Source of the DNA: Kingdonia uniflora
Lineage: Eukaryota > Streptophyta > Magnoliopsida > Ranunculales > Circaeasteraceae
Direction: 5' to 3'
Length of the DNA stretch: 64,000 bases
Assembly: GCA_014058105.1 (NCBI GenBank)
Contig: JACGCM010002563.1
Coordinates: forward strand, 1-64,000
This document shows, one piece after another, positions 1 to 10,839 of the stretch (its first letter is position 1; each line of letters starts with the position of its first letter). The notes under the pieces are model-generated. The model made no database searches, had not been told where the DNA came from, and saw only the letters and a list, made by a program, of their open reading frames with translations. The position numbers and the translations under genes were made by a program.

Positions 1-445
1 TTTCAATGGTGACAGCAGCTCTAGTTGAGAAGAAGAAGGCTTCAAGTTGCTTTAGATTTTGGTTACTCGACCTTCCAAAAGCAGTAATACCAATGAAAGC
101 TTGGTGGTTATTCCTCAGTACATCTTATTCGGAATTGCAGACGTCTTTACAATGGTTGGTTTGCAAGAGTTCTTCTACGATCAAGTGCCAGATACTCTTA
201 GAAGCCTCGGCCTCGCGTTGTACTTGAGTATTTTGGAATAGGGAATTTCATTAGTAGCTTCTTAATCTCAGTTATTGAAAATGTGACTGGTGGGTGGCAG
301 GGATAGTTGGTTTTCGGATAACCTCAACCGGCACACCTTGATTACTTCTATTGGCTTCTTGCAGGTTTTAGTCTCTTAGATATTTGCCTACTTGTATTTC
401 GCAAAATCATATTTTTACAATAGGGGGAGTAGTAGTAAAGTGTGA
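1..445 (+). pseudogene. NPF (NRT1/PTR family) transporter, 3' remnant
   Basis: Coding remnant of the C-terminal end of a plant NRT1/PTR (NPF) proton-coupled nitrate/peptide transporter, a multi-pass membrane protein. The first frame gives MVTAALVEKKK followed by a [10 protein letters not shown] stretch. The reading then shifts frame to [19 protein letters not shown], the conserved segment before the last helices of this family. A further shift near 240 leads to the terminal LYFAKSYFYNRG motif and a TGA at 443-445. At least two frameshifts and an in-frame stop break the frame, and the gene is cut by the window edge, so this is a pseudogene end. The subfamily (perhaps NPF5) is inferred from motif resemblance only. 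Confidence 0.75.
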
Positions 446-599
446 TGGACATCTTCCAGCAAGCATAGTCTTGTATACTTTGTACATCTGAAGGAACCTT
501 TTGAAATGTCTTTTCTGGATTTTGGTAATGATTCTTTAATACAATGGGCATTTTATTGAGTTTTTTAGACTTATGTCCTGATATTTATATGGACATTTG

Positions 600-3230
600 A
601 CTTAAGTCATGCCATTTAGCAAAAAAGCAATTACAGTCCTTTATTTGGAGCATGGTCAAATTGCAATTGACCGCAATTGACCAAGTTCAAATCTGGTCGT
701 TTTGCAAAGACAAAAATACCCTCGTAGGGCATATGTAAATCACGTTTTCCACTCTGTCTCTTTCTCAGTTTGTTCTCTCTCACTCTATAGTTCTCAGTTT
801 GTTCTCTCTCTCTCTTAAGTTCTCTCTGATAATGGTGAAGAAGAAGACCAATAAGGGGAAGATGAAATTGATAGATGAGATTGGTGAAGATGATGTAAAC
901 CTCATCACTGTCTCTGATAATGAGTACCCTCCACCTGAAAAAGGGGAAGCAGTATTGAAACACATTCCCTTCTCAAGGTATGTACTATATATCTTTTTCT
1001 TAATGTGTATGATTTGGATACCTAATTTAGGGTTTATTAGAAATTGGGTTTTTTTTTAGGGTTTGTAATTAAATTGGGGGGTATTTGCTACTCAATTACT
1101 GTGATTGATGTGTTGTATTGGTTTTTTTATTTTAGGATATTAGTACTAATTATACTGTATCATGTTTAATTGTTATGTTGTATTGGGTTTTCTCTATGAC
1201 AGGCATTCATACGATTTGAGGCATAACTATAGGAGAAAGTGGGGTAAAATGAGCTCTACAGGTTGGGTTGACAGTGAATATAAATGGGATAAGAGGTTTA
1301 AGTATGAGATATTATGTGGGGAGGGGATAACTTATGGGGAATATGCGAGAAAGATTGCAGTCAAGGTTAATGACTACTATGAGGTGGGGAATTACATTCC
1401 AGAGGGAATTGCAATAGAGCTTATGTGTTTGTACAATGGGTTGCCTTTTGTTGTCAGGAGTACAAATGATTTGAGGGACATGTGGGCACACGGTGATGAA
1501 AGTTATCCAATGAGAACACATTTTTACATCAAGCCAACAGATGCAGTAAAAGAAATGGTTGATGAAGTTGGGGAGTACGTTCTTCTAGATAAAGAGGATA
1601 TAGATTATATCATATCCCCCAAAGAGACAAAAGAGAAGAATACCACCCCAGTTAAGGCCACCCCAGTTAAGACCAATACTAAAAGAAAGGGAAAACCAGT
1701 GGTAATGAGTCCTTCCAAACCTAACAAAGTTGCCAATAAACCAGCCAAGAGACAAAAAACACTAATTGTTGATGCAAAGAAGACAACCAAAAACCTAATG
1801 CAAAGTTGAAGAAGAATGTTGTGCACTCAGAAGAAGAAGACTATGATGATTTACCTGAAGTTTATTATAGTGACAAAAAGATTGACCCAGAGAAAATTGA
1901 TGATTATGAGATAAAAACTCCAGTAAATATTTGTGCCAGAAAGTGAAAGTGAATGTGATGATATAGATGAAGAACAAAAGAGATGGGTTAGGTATGCCCA
2001 AGTTGGGGCTGATTGTTTGGGGCCTGATGATGGTTATTACAACACCCACTCATCTAATGATGAGGATTATGTTCCTACTGCTGAAGATCTTGAAAAAGGT
2101 AATGAATTTGAAGGTGTTGATGTTAAATTGGATAATATTTACAATAAAGAGGAGGATGACAAAGTCAAAACGCCATTGACAGCTGGTTTTAAAAAACTTG
2201 AGGTAGGGATGCAATGGGCAACTGTATATGAAGCTAGAGAATATATGAGAAGGTTTAGAATTTTAAACCACTTCACATATGTATGCATAAAGAATGACAG
2301 TACTAGACTGAGGCTAAAGTGTTCACAGGAAAAGTGGAAGTGGCTGGTATTTATATCAAGAAACAATTATGGGCACACTATGGTTTTAAAACATGGTAAC
2401 TTTCAACATTCTTGTGAAGGAAAATTAGGGGTAGAAAATACCTTGTGTAATGCAATATGGGTTGCTGGAGAAGTTGAATCATTGGTTAGAAATGTTAGGG
2501 CAATGACTCCTAAGACAATTAAGGTCAGAATGAAGACAAAGTTTGGTGTTGAGATTAGTTATTGAACTGCTTGGAATGCAAGACAAATATGCATGGAGAG
2601 TATAATAGGGTTTTATGCTCATGGTTACCATGACTTGCCTTCATTGTGTGTGGAGATTTTGAAATCCAATCCTGGGAGCATAGCTAGAACCTGGAGACAA
2701 GATGACATACTGCAGTGAACTGGTACTCATGTGGCTTTCAAGGCATCTTTGGATGACTTTGTTAAGGGGTGTAGACATATATTGGGGCTAGATTGTTATT
2801 TTTTAAAAGGGAAGTATGGAGGGGTTTGCCTATCTATACTCAGTCTTGATGCCAATAATGTCTTATTCCCAATTGGAGTGTACATGTGCAGAACTGAATG
2901 TAAAGACATTTGGCTTGATTTTCTTACTAAGATAGAACTTTACTTATCTACACACCCAGGAAAATTGACCTTTATCTCTGATAGGCAGAAGGGGCTTATT
3001 GATTCAGTGGCATGGATTTTTCTACATGCAAATCATAGGTTTTGTTTCAGACACATGTTCAAAATCATGAAAAAATACCACAAGGGAGCACATTTAGAAA
3101 GACTGTCATGGGGAGCTGCAAAAGCTTTTAGGCAGAATGAAAAACAAGAGTTTCAAAATTAGCTTGGTATTGACATTCCTGGGGCAAATGATTACTTGGA
3201 GAAAGAACCATATGAGCATTGGTATAGATC
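600..3230 (+). mobile_element. Mutator-like element (MULE), truncated at its 3' side
   Basis: Body of a MULE DNA transposon. The 5' part (about 600-830) holds an inverted motif (GGTCAAATTGCAATTGACC near 653) and a CT-rich leader with a duplicated CTCAGTTTGTTCTCTCTC. The transposase follows. Nothing resembling a matching 3' terminal inverted repeat is present, because the transposase sequence stops at about 3230 and cytochrome P450 coding sequence begins at once. The precise 5' end and any target-site duplication could not be fixed. Confidence 0.6.
832..3230 (+). pseudogene. MULE transposase pseudogene
   Basis: Degenerate MULE transposase. A short first exon (832-977, starting MVKKKTNKGK) ends at a GT donor. 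The second exon starts at 1203 after an AG acceptor with the phase conserved. The order is then a lysine-rich linker, an acidic region, and a MuDR-type DNA-binding region (ATVYEAREYMRRFRILNHF followed by a basic Cys/His segment). The catalytic core comes last, with LDCYFLKGKYGG (first Asp), SDRQKGL (second Asp) and CFRH. The EKEPYEHW motif near the family's C-terminal zinc region is the last recognisable element. Frameshifts or stops occur near 1807, 1944, 2563, 2716 and 3160, so it is not functional. The third catalytic acidic residue cannot be placed. Confidence 0.75.
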
Positions 3231-4321
3231 TTTCAATGATGAAATAGCGAAGGGGAACGAGTTAATGGATGAACTAACATTGGATGATCTTTCAATGATG
3301 AAATATACATGGAGAGTAGCAAATAGGACTCTAAGGATCACTCCCCTTGTTTTTGGTGGAATTAGAAAGGCTTTGAACTTATTCCCAAAGGACGGCAAGT
3401 AAGTGTACTTCGTCGTTAAATCTGTATTTTCACAAATACTCTTGATCTAATTTTAATGTGTCTTATTTGGTACACAGGTGTTGTGGGCAATGAACTTGAC
3501 CCACATGGACGAGACCATATTTCCAAATCCATCAAAGTTTGATCCATCACGCTTCGATCAACAAACGCTAGTGCTACTCTTTTGCTATGTTGTATTCAGA
3601 GGGGGCAAAGAGTATGTCCCGGTACGAGTTTACAAGGCTGGAAGTCTTGGTATCCATTCATTATAGAGTATTCTTAGCATATTCGTGAATAACCCCTTGG
3701 TTCCTCACTTATTCAATCTCAATCCATTTTCAACAGATTACATCCAGTCCAAGTCAAGTAACCAACAATTGACTTGTACAAACCCCAATATACCCTTACA
3801 AAAACCTGATTTGATTTGATTTTTTTTAGCTTTACACCCCTCTATTAGTTATCTCTTTCAGCTTTACACCCCCTGACCTTTAATAAAGACATTAATGGTG
3901 TTTTATATTTTCAGTTCTTAACAAAGTTAAAATCGTAAAATAAACCAAATGGAGTTAGAAATACTTTTATTGGATCTTGTTGCAGGCCGGCTATTTGATC
4001 TTTATTTTATTATTGATTTTAAATGAAAATGGTAGGTATGTATTTTTTTAAAATTGACTGCAGTTTTCGTTAGTCAATTGACTTTGACTGGCATAATCTG
4101 TTGAAAAGGGACTTGAATTGAATATGTGAGGAACCAAGAGGCCATTGGCAAATATGTCAATAAACTACGAGGGTTTGATCAAATTTGTTCTTCATTATAT
4201 GGTTACAACTTAAAAGGTACAATTGGAAGTTTTGTCTTAAAGATAACAGTCTCATTAGGGATCCAATGCCAGTTCTAAATCAGGGATTACCGGTACTGAT
4301 TGAGCGGAAGAAAAGCTTTTA
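3231..4321 (+). pseudogene. Cytochrome P450 (CYP716-like) pseudogene, exons 3-4 only
   Basis: The 3' half of a third member of the P450 cluster. Exon 3 (to 3398, GT donor at 3399) contains the K-helix region, with ETLR changed to RTLR. Exon 4 starts at 3478 after an AG acceptor and carries the FDPSRF motif. The heme-binding loop is destroyed: intact copies read FGGGPR.CPGYEF, but small indels give FRGGKEYVPV here and remove the cysteine ligand. A 525-bp insertion (3666-4190) then interrupts the exon, which resumes at 4200 and ends with TAA at 4319-4321. Exons 1 and 2 are missing and MULE sequence takes their place. It is most similar to the two intact neighbours at 4804 and 10840, so it is a dead tandem duplicate. 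Confidence 0.85.
3666..4190. mobile_element. Small non-autonomous element with 9-bp target duplication
   Basis: A 525-bp insertion in exon 4 of the P450 pseudogene. The same 9 bp, TTCATTATA, lie on both sides (3657-3665 and 4191-4199). In the intact paralogue the coding sequence reads straight through one copy of this string. Subterminal inverted repeats are visible: TTGGTTCCTCAC near 3696 with AATC/TTTTCAACAG inward, and the reverse complement (CTGTTGAAAA ... GTGAGGAACCAA) at about 4097-4136. No coding capacity. The 9-bp duplication fits a Mutator-type non-autonomous element; the outermost ends are not perfectly matched. Confidence 0.75.
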
Positions 4322-4570
4322 ATTTTTAAATATCTCTTAATTTCTTGCACAAACATATATGTTTTCTTATAAGCAAACTGACCGAGAGGAACTGCAAAGA
4401 CTAGACAAAATTTCTAGTGTAAAAAAAAAAAAAAAACTATATTGTATAGCAAGATTTTGCCAACAATCCTCGTTAAAAACTAGTTTAATCTGCAAATATA
4501 AAAATAATAATACGTATTTTAATCCCAACTCCCATGGTGTATAGCAATAATGAGTTCGTACAAACATGGC
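4322..4570. other. Intergenic spacer between P450 copies
   Basis: AT-rich spacer after the P450 pseudogene stop, with a run of A at about 4422-4436. I see no gene or clear element in it. Confidence 0.5.
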
Positions 4571-4678
4571 CTGTTTGTCTACACTCTACAGGGAATATAA
4601 GCTTTCAAATAACCACGAGATTCTCTGTTTGTCCACACTTTACAAGGAATATAAGCTTTCAAATAACCAAGAGATTCT
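4571..4678 (+). repeat. 54-bp tandem duplication upstream of the first intact P450
   Basis: Two adjacent 54-bp units (4571-4624 and 4625-4678), each starting CTGTTTGTC and ending AGAGATTCT or CGAGATTCT, with four differences. They sit 126-233 bp upstream of the P450 start codon at 4804, inside the expected promoter. The intact paralogue at 10840 has no equivalent in the same place. Confidence 0.85.
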
Positions 4679-4803
4679 TAATCAAATAATGTTAATTACG
4701 GGATAATTTATCATATATTTGAGCTTAAATAGGCTTCGTTGTTTGGATAATCAGCGCTTTCTATATCAATTTCCTTTACAATCTAAAGCTCTATCTCCCT
4801 AAC

Positions 4804-6787
4804 ATGTCTCCCTCAATGTATTTCACTATATTCCTTCTCCTTTTCCCCATACTTCTACTGTTAATAATGAGGCGAAGAAAATTGTCCAACAAGTTACCAC
4901 CAGGATCTCTTGGGATCCCTTTTATAGGCCAAAGTTTAGACCTACTCAGAGCAATGAGGACCAACACAGCCGAGAAATGGCTCGAGGAGAGAGCACGAAA
5001 GTACGGTCCAATCTCAAAGCTCACCTTGTTTGGAACTCCGACGGTTTTTGTGCGTGGAAAAGCGGCAAATAAGTTTGTATTTAATAATGATGGAGAGGTG
5101 TTGGGTAACAATCAACCGAAGTCAATAGCAAGGATAATGGGAAGTCGGAATATTTTGGAGTTGAATGGAGAAGATCATAGACGTGTGAGGGGTGCGCTTT
5201 TGACGTTTTTGAAGCCCGAAGTTTTGAAGAAGTATGTCGGAAAGATGGACAAGGAAGTTAGGAACCACCTTAAAGTTCATTGGCAAGGCAAGACGAAGAT
5301 CACGGTATGTAACATGGCACGGACTCCCCAATTTTGCCTAGTAATAATTTAGTCCAAGAGCTTCTTTTTTTTCGTCCATGTCCCCGAATTTTTTAAATTG
5401 CTGATTTGTCATTGTATAGATCATGCCATTGATGAAGACTCTTACCTTCGACATAATGTGCTCTCTGTTATTCGGACTTGAATCAGGAGATAAAAAAAGA
5501 GAGACATTCGTAAAATATTTCATGGAAATGATAGAGGGAATGTGGACGATTCCCGTGAATTTACCTTTCACCCGTTTCAACCGTAGCATTCGAGCCAGCA
5601 CAAAGGCTCAAAGTTTGGTGATGGGACTTATTCGCGAGAAAAGGGAAGCTTTACTTAAACAACAAGCTTCTCCCAGTGATGACCTTATACTTAGCTTGCT
5701 TTGCATCACTGGTGAGGACAATAAACCTGCTTTATCTGATAAGGAGATTGTTGATAATGTGATGATTGTTATGCTTGCGGGATTTGATACGTCTTCAGTC
5801 CTACTTACTTTCCTCGTCCGACTTCTTATTAATGATCCCTTTGTTTATGCTGCTGTTCTTCGTGGTAAAATTTCTTCCCTTTTCCTCATAGATTTTTCAT
5901 ATGTTGCTATTAAGTAATATTTTTAGATTTTCGAGGTAAATGTTGTCAATGAGTCCCCAGTGAAATAGTTACACATCTGCTAAGATTATTTTGCCAGCAA
6001 TAGGTTCCGAGGTTGTGACAGAATTGTATTAGAAGGGACTGTGACACTCAGCCCAGGACAGACAAGCTAGCTTAATATAGGTGATGGCTGGTAATTTAAT
6101 CCAAGATCTTTAAGATCATGCCTTGTGCGTAAGTGGGGAACGACAAAACAAGAGAGGAATATCTTGCGACCAATTTAAAGAAGAACAAAAAAGGTACTAA
6201 AAGCTCACATGATTTTGATTGCAGAACATGAAGAGATAGCAGAGGGAAAGAAGTCAGGGGAGGAGTTAACATGGGAGGATCTTTCAAAGATGAAGTACAC
6301 ATGGAGAGTAGCAAATGAGACTCTAAGGATGACTCCCCCTGTTTTTGGTGGCTTTCGAAAGGCGTTGAAGGACTTAGAATTCGAAGGGTATCTTATTCCC
6401 AAAGGATGGCAAGTAAGTGTCAATCCATCATCGTAAACCACATGATATCTAGTGTTTCTAATGAATCTTTATTTTCAAAAGGTATTTTGGGTAGCGAACA
6501 TGACCCACATGGACGAGACTATCTTTCCAAATCCATCAAAATTTGATCCGTCGCGCTTTGATCAACAAACACCAGTACCACCCTTTTGCTATGTAGCATT
6601 TGGAGGGGGGCCAAGAGTATGCCCTGGGTACGAGTTTGCGAGGTTGGAAGTCCTGGTATCCGTTCATTATATGGTTACTATGTACAATTGGAAGTTCTGT
6701 CTCAATGATAACAGCTTCATTAGGGATCCAATGCCACTTCAGAATCAGGGATTACCGATACTGATTGAGCCGAAGAAAAGCTTTTAA
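4804..6787 (+). CDS. Cytochrome P450 monooxygenase, CYP716-family-like (intact)
   Basis: Microsomal heme-thiolate monooxygenase. Exons are 4804-5304, 5420-5864, 6225-6412 and 6482-6787, all with GT-AG borders, giving 479 aa, the usual length for CYP716. Residues 1-24 are a hydrophobic membrane anchor followed by RRRK and the proline hinge PPGSLGIPFIGQS. The oxygen-binding I-helix motif AGFDTSS lies near 287-293, ETLR (K-helix ExxR) at 347-350, FDPSRF at 399-404, and the heme loop FGGGPRVCPG with the cysteine ligand near 425. No defect is visible. CYP716 enzymes of the CYP85 clan typically oxidise triterpene scaffolds such as beta-amyrin, lupeol or dammarenediol; the substrate here cannot be read from sequence. 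It is a tandem paralogue of the gene at 10840. The start codon was chosen because it opens the anchor and matches the paralogue. Confidence 0.9.
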
Positions 6788-7182
6788 TCTCCCTTACTTC
6801 TCTCTGTCAACAACATGTATAAACTAGTATTACCGCTAACGGTAGGGAGACCGACGCGATGTTATTTTAAAAGCCAAAAAAGCTAAAAAGGCGTGTCTTC
6901 GGCACTACACCTCTTTAGCTTTGAAGCTTATTCAATTTCACAAGAAAATTTGCAATACTTCCCCAGTTTCATAGACTATAAACAACATACAAATCATTTA
7001 CAAACTTGTATAACAATCATTCAACACAACTACACCATACAACATGCACAAAAATACTTTAATGACATGTCTTAAGTTTTTCATAATATCAAATAACTCA
7101 TTGATGTACATTGATGGATCACGAAGGAATACAGGCAGACGTTCATTGATGGAGCACGAAGGAATACAAACAGATGTTCATT
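6788..7182. other. Spacer with a short tandem repeat
   Basis: No gene seen. At about 7105-7182 two adjacent copies of a roughly 36-bp unit occur (CATTGATGGA[T/G]CACGAAGG followed by AATAC and GTTCATTGAT). The 3' end of the P450 transcript must lie at the start of this stretch; no AATAAA signal is evident. Confidence 0.5.
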
Positions 7183-7187
7183 GATAC

Positions 7188-9488
7188 TGTCATGCCCCAA
7201 AATTCGCCTTCTGATAAAAATCATTAAGCAAATCATAAGGCCTAACAAGTCGGGAATCCCACGGATGAAACCCCACAGATGTGTTATATTTCTAACGAAA
7301 TTAACTACATCTACTTACTAAAGAAACGCAGCCGAAAATAACTCAATTATATTAAAATGAATAGAAATTAATAAAATTCTCAACTAACTCTAAAAACGAG
7401 AATTAGACTACGACGATGAAATATGAAATTATTATTATAAATACCCTACGACAGCTCAGCGATCCAAAGAATCCTGAAACTGATCAGCCAAGCCTCACTA
7501 AGCAAAATCCTACCGTGCTCGACCTCCTGAAAAATATAGCGCACATGGCGTCAAGCAAACACAATTATTACCGGTCATTGAACATGACAGACCGATCTAT
7601 TATGCAAAAGTACTAGTGTGATATTATACCCTATAATTATATATAAATGATGCAATGCATTGAGGAAATGAGGTTCAATTATTAAGGTTGTTTTTAAGCG
7701 TCGGCGCCAACTAGTATTATAAAATAGTTATAAAGTATTATTAGGTGTGGGAGATAACTAACAGACGATGTACACAGGGTCACTTTTAATTCAGTGGGAC
7801 CACACTCTCGCACCCTTTTGTCCTCAACAAAAGCGTATTCCTTATTGGCGAGCCAGGGATTGGCAGATTCCTTTTTAGTGAGCCAGGAATTAGCGGGGAA
7901 ATCACCGGATCAAGGTGGTCAAGGATTTTCAACCTACAGGTCTAAAGCCTATTTTATTTTCACTTTCAGGGATCAAAACCCACGGGATGCTCGAGTAGCA
8001 TGCAGCCGAGAAGTAACAGGGAAAGAATTTTGGGACTTGCAACCTGGGAACGCTGATAAATAGTTACCTCATATTTTGTTTAGGGACTTGAACCCAAGGA
8101 CCCTGACAACATAGCCCTACTGTGTACATGACTCTAAGTTATCCTATGCATGAATGATTTACGAGACCGACACTCAATCAAAATGACCTATCTGTCTTTG
8201 CTCCATAGGCAATGAAACTATATCATATGATTGGCGATATTATGCTCAATGACCTTTTTACCCTCACATATATAGGAGTGGGTCTCAGTCGCTGATATTA
8301 TACTCTGATTATTAATGATCTTCTACCTTAAGTTATTAAAGGATATATCCGTAAAGTCCTATAATCGTGGCTAAGTTAAGCCGTGTGCCAAATACCTCTC
8401 TTGGCACTTACAAAAATTTAGGTATCCTATCATGTCGCAAAATGTATATTAGACTATCCGATAACTCCCAAAAGTTAAGGTATTATAGAGTGCCAATCCT
8501 ATGTCCATTAATTTACATACTAATACCAACAGTACCTGCTATGTTATATTAGGTTATCATTTCTTCCAAAATTCAGATTGGTGAAGGGATGTTTTAAGTA
8601 ATAGTTCCTACATTAGCTAATACATTACCACTAACAGTTGGTAGCTAAAGTTTAGAGAGCTTAGCCTAATACCCTTACAAGTATACCGATTTCTAAAGAG
8701 ATGCCCCACCATAATTCAGATTTCTACAGTACTTAGTAATTACATATTCTCGACCATATACATCATACGAGATTATTAATTCCAACAGGTAGTATTTACA
8801 GAAAATATGGAGAAGAAATTATGCATTATAGCTAACGATAAAAGAGTTTAACATGGCTACATATTATATACACTAACTCGAACGATTTAGATGAACTATC
8901 CTACTCTTGAATGCTAATATTATGATCTTCAACTACTCCCTTATACAATAACAGACTGTTCATTATTATTATTAATTGTTGAATGAATTAATATAAGGAT
9001 TTCAAGGTATAATGATAACTCTTAACATGGAATTATGCTTATTCCCCAATTTACATCTATACATTATATCAATGTGTCATGCGATGCTTGGAAATAATTA
9101 TACTTGCCTGAAGATTGAATGCTTAAGAAGAGCAATGAAATGATCATTTCCTTTTCTAGAACAATAACAATTTCACTCTCGATCACTCGCTCAGAATTTC
9201 CAGCCACAACAAGAGATGAATGATTTGAAATAATACTTCCAAAATTCAAGGGTTAATGGAAACAATAAGTTTGGGGTTAACTCACCTCTCTCCTGATTTC
9301 AAAATAAAAAGAGGGAAGAAAGGTTAAAGGAGGAGAAGAAGGAGGAGGAGGAGAAGTTTGGGGAATTTGGTGGTGATAGTTTGAATGGGTTCTCCAAATA
9401 ATTAAACAAAACCAAGAACATGCAAATGTAATACAGGTGCAAGCTAAGTAAATAGCAACTGGAAGAAGAAAAATAATGGGGCGCTACA
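7188..9488. mobile_element. Solo LTR (LTR retrotransposon footprint)
   Basis: A 2,301-bp block that starts TGTCATGCCCC and ends GGGGCGCTACA, an imperfect inverted terminal repeat with canonical TG...CA ends. It is flanked by a perfect 5-bp duplication, GATAC, at 7183-7187 and 9489-9493. There is no internal coding region, primer-binding site or second LTR, so this is one LTR left after LTR-LTR recombination. The terminal sequence resembles long gypsy-type LTRs. The orientation of the element cannot be decided. Confidence 0.8.
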
Positions 9489-9493
9489 GATAC

Positions 9494-10580
9494 CCAAGAT
9501 CCATTGTAATTTTCTCATGTAACCATGACCTGAAAATTCTTCTACAATAGCAACAACAGTTGCAGTCATTATTCCTCGAATAGTTAATATTAGTATCTTC
9601 CCGAATGCATTTAGCTACACAATAGCATTTGTTGAAGATGAAGAAAGGCTTGAAGGCCAGGAGAAGCTTGCACAACCAAGTAATGTATTTATAGAATCTA
9701 TTGATACAATGACCATAACTCCTCCTATGAACCCCTTGAACAAATCCAGGAGATGCAAGAAATAAAAATAACATTCCAAATATTTCTAGACTCAGTGAAA
9801 AATCCAGAAAATCCTCCATGTATCTCATATATAAAGAGAAATTTGTTCATAGAGGGCATACCTTTGGTGATGATGTAAAGTCTAGCCCGTATTGCTCGAA
9901 TGAGCTTTAGTAACCTTGAATTCTTTTACCCCATGAGAATCGTCACAGCAGTGTAGAGACTAGCTACAATAGGAAGAGATTTCAACGCCACATGTGAGGT
10001 CATTTACTTCGATAAATTTTCACTATCCGTAAGCTACCCTAATAATTACAATGTTGGCCACATTTCATTTTGATATTAATCTGATATATAAACGCACAAA
10101 CAAAGTTGTCTAACAATGGCAATCGAGGCCAATTTTGTTTTAACTTAAATCACAAGTATGGAGATACAGTTCTGAAACAATACCAATGAAGGGCATTTCT
10201 AACTACCAATTCTCAAGCAGACACTATAACATGATTCCTACAAACTGTACTAACATGATTCATTAATTAATAACACCAATTTTAGAACCCCAGGTACAGG
10301 AAAATATTTCAATCAAAACCCTAAACTACAAACTGTACTAACATGACGAGATTGGAGTAGAAGAGCTTACCAAAGACGAGATTGGCTGAAACCTTGAAAG
10401 CTTTGCGAAATCAAATACTCCAAGTCGCCATTGAAGAAGTCATGTTTGCAATTGAGAGGAGTGAGATCTAGAGAGAAGGAGAAATGAATGGAAGATTACA
10501 ACTTTAACCTTGTATGCTATGTTTCATAAGTTAAAAATTATAGGGGCATTTTTGACAATGAACACGGCCAATCATCAGAC
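9494..10580. other. Spacer upstream of the second intact P450
   Basis: No recognised gene. A cysteine-rich open frame on the minus strand (9828-9484) ends inside the solo-LTR junction, and I do not recognise it. Around 10380-10500 the minus strand reads like a leader and short exon with a GTAAGC donor. From about 10535 a GGGGCATTTTTGACA string resembles the end of a MULE-type element. None of these is strong enough for a gene call. Confidence 0.3.
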
Positions 10581-10602
10581 TCTGACGTTAGCTGACGTCA
10601 GA
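10581..10602. promoter_or_regulatory. Inverted TGACG motifs (bZIP/TGA-type palindrome)
   Basis: A 22-bp imperfect inverted repeat with arms TCTGACGT and ACGTCAGA. It contains the perfect palindrome TGACGTCA at 10593-10600 and a second TGACG at 10583-10587. TGACG is the core of as-1-like elements bound by TGA-class bZIP factors. It lies about 240 bp upstream of the P450 start at 10840. A regulatory role is inferred from position and motif only. Confidence 0.5.
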
Positions 10603-10788
10603 TTGCCCTTTGCTCGCCATAAAGACCTCCTAACGTCGGTCTTGATAAGATTAATGGTCTTGAATGTTATCTTTGGTCACATGAGTAAGCAAAGTAAGAC
10701 CCGTCGTCCAATATCCAAAACTAGTTTCTTGAGGGGCAAACGGTCAATTTTTAACTTAGGGTAAAGATGATTGAAGACAATTTTCGCC

Positions 10789-10794
10789 TATAAA
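10789..10794 (+). promoter_or_regulatory. TATA box of the second intact P450
   Basis: CCTATAAAGGGGG, a good plant TATA context, 46 bp upstream of the ATG at 10840. This leaves only a short 5' leader. Confidence 0.65.
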
Positions 10795-10839
10795 GGGGGT
10801 TCCTTCACCCTTCTAAGCTATAACTCAAATCTCCACAAC

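Noticed and set aside
9484..9828. Minus-strand 114-codon cysteine-rich frame as a gene
   Set aside because: It has no recognisable motif. Its end is created by the solo-LTR junction; reading across the pre-insertion sequence gives a stop at once.
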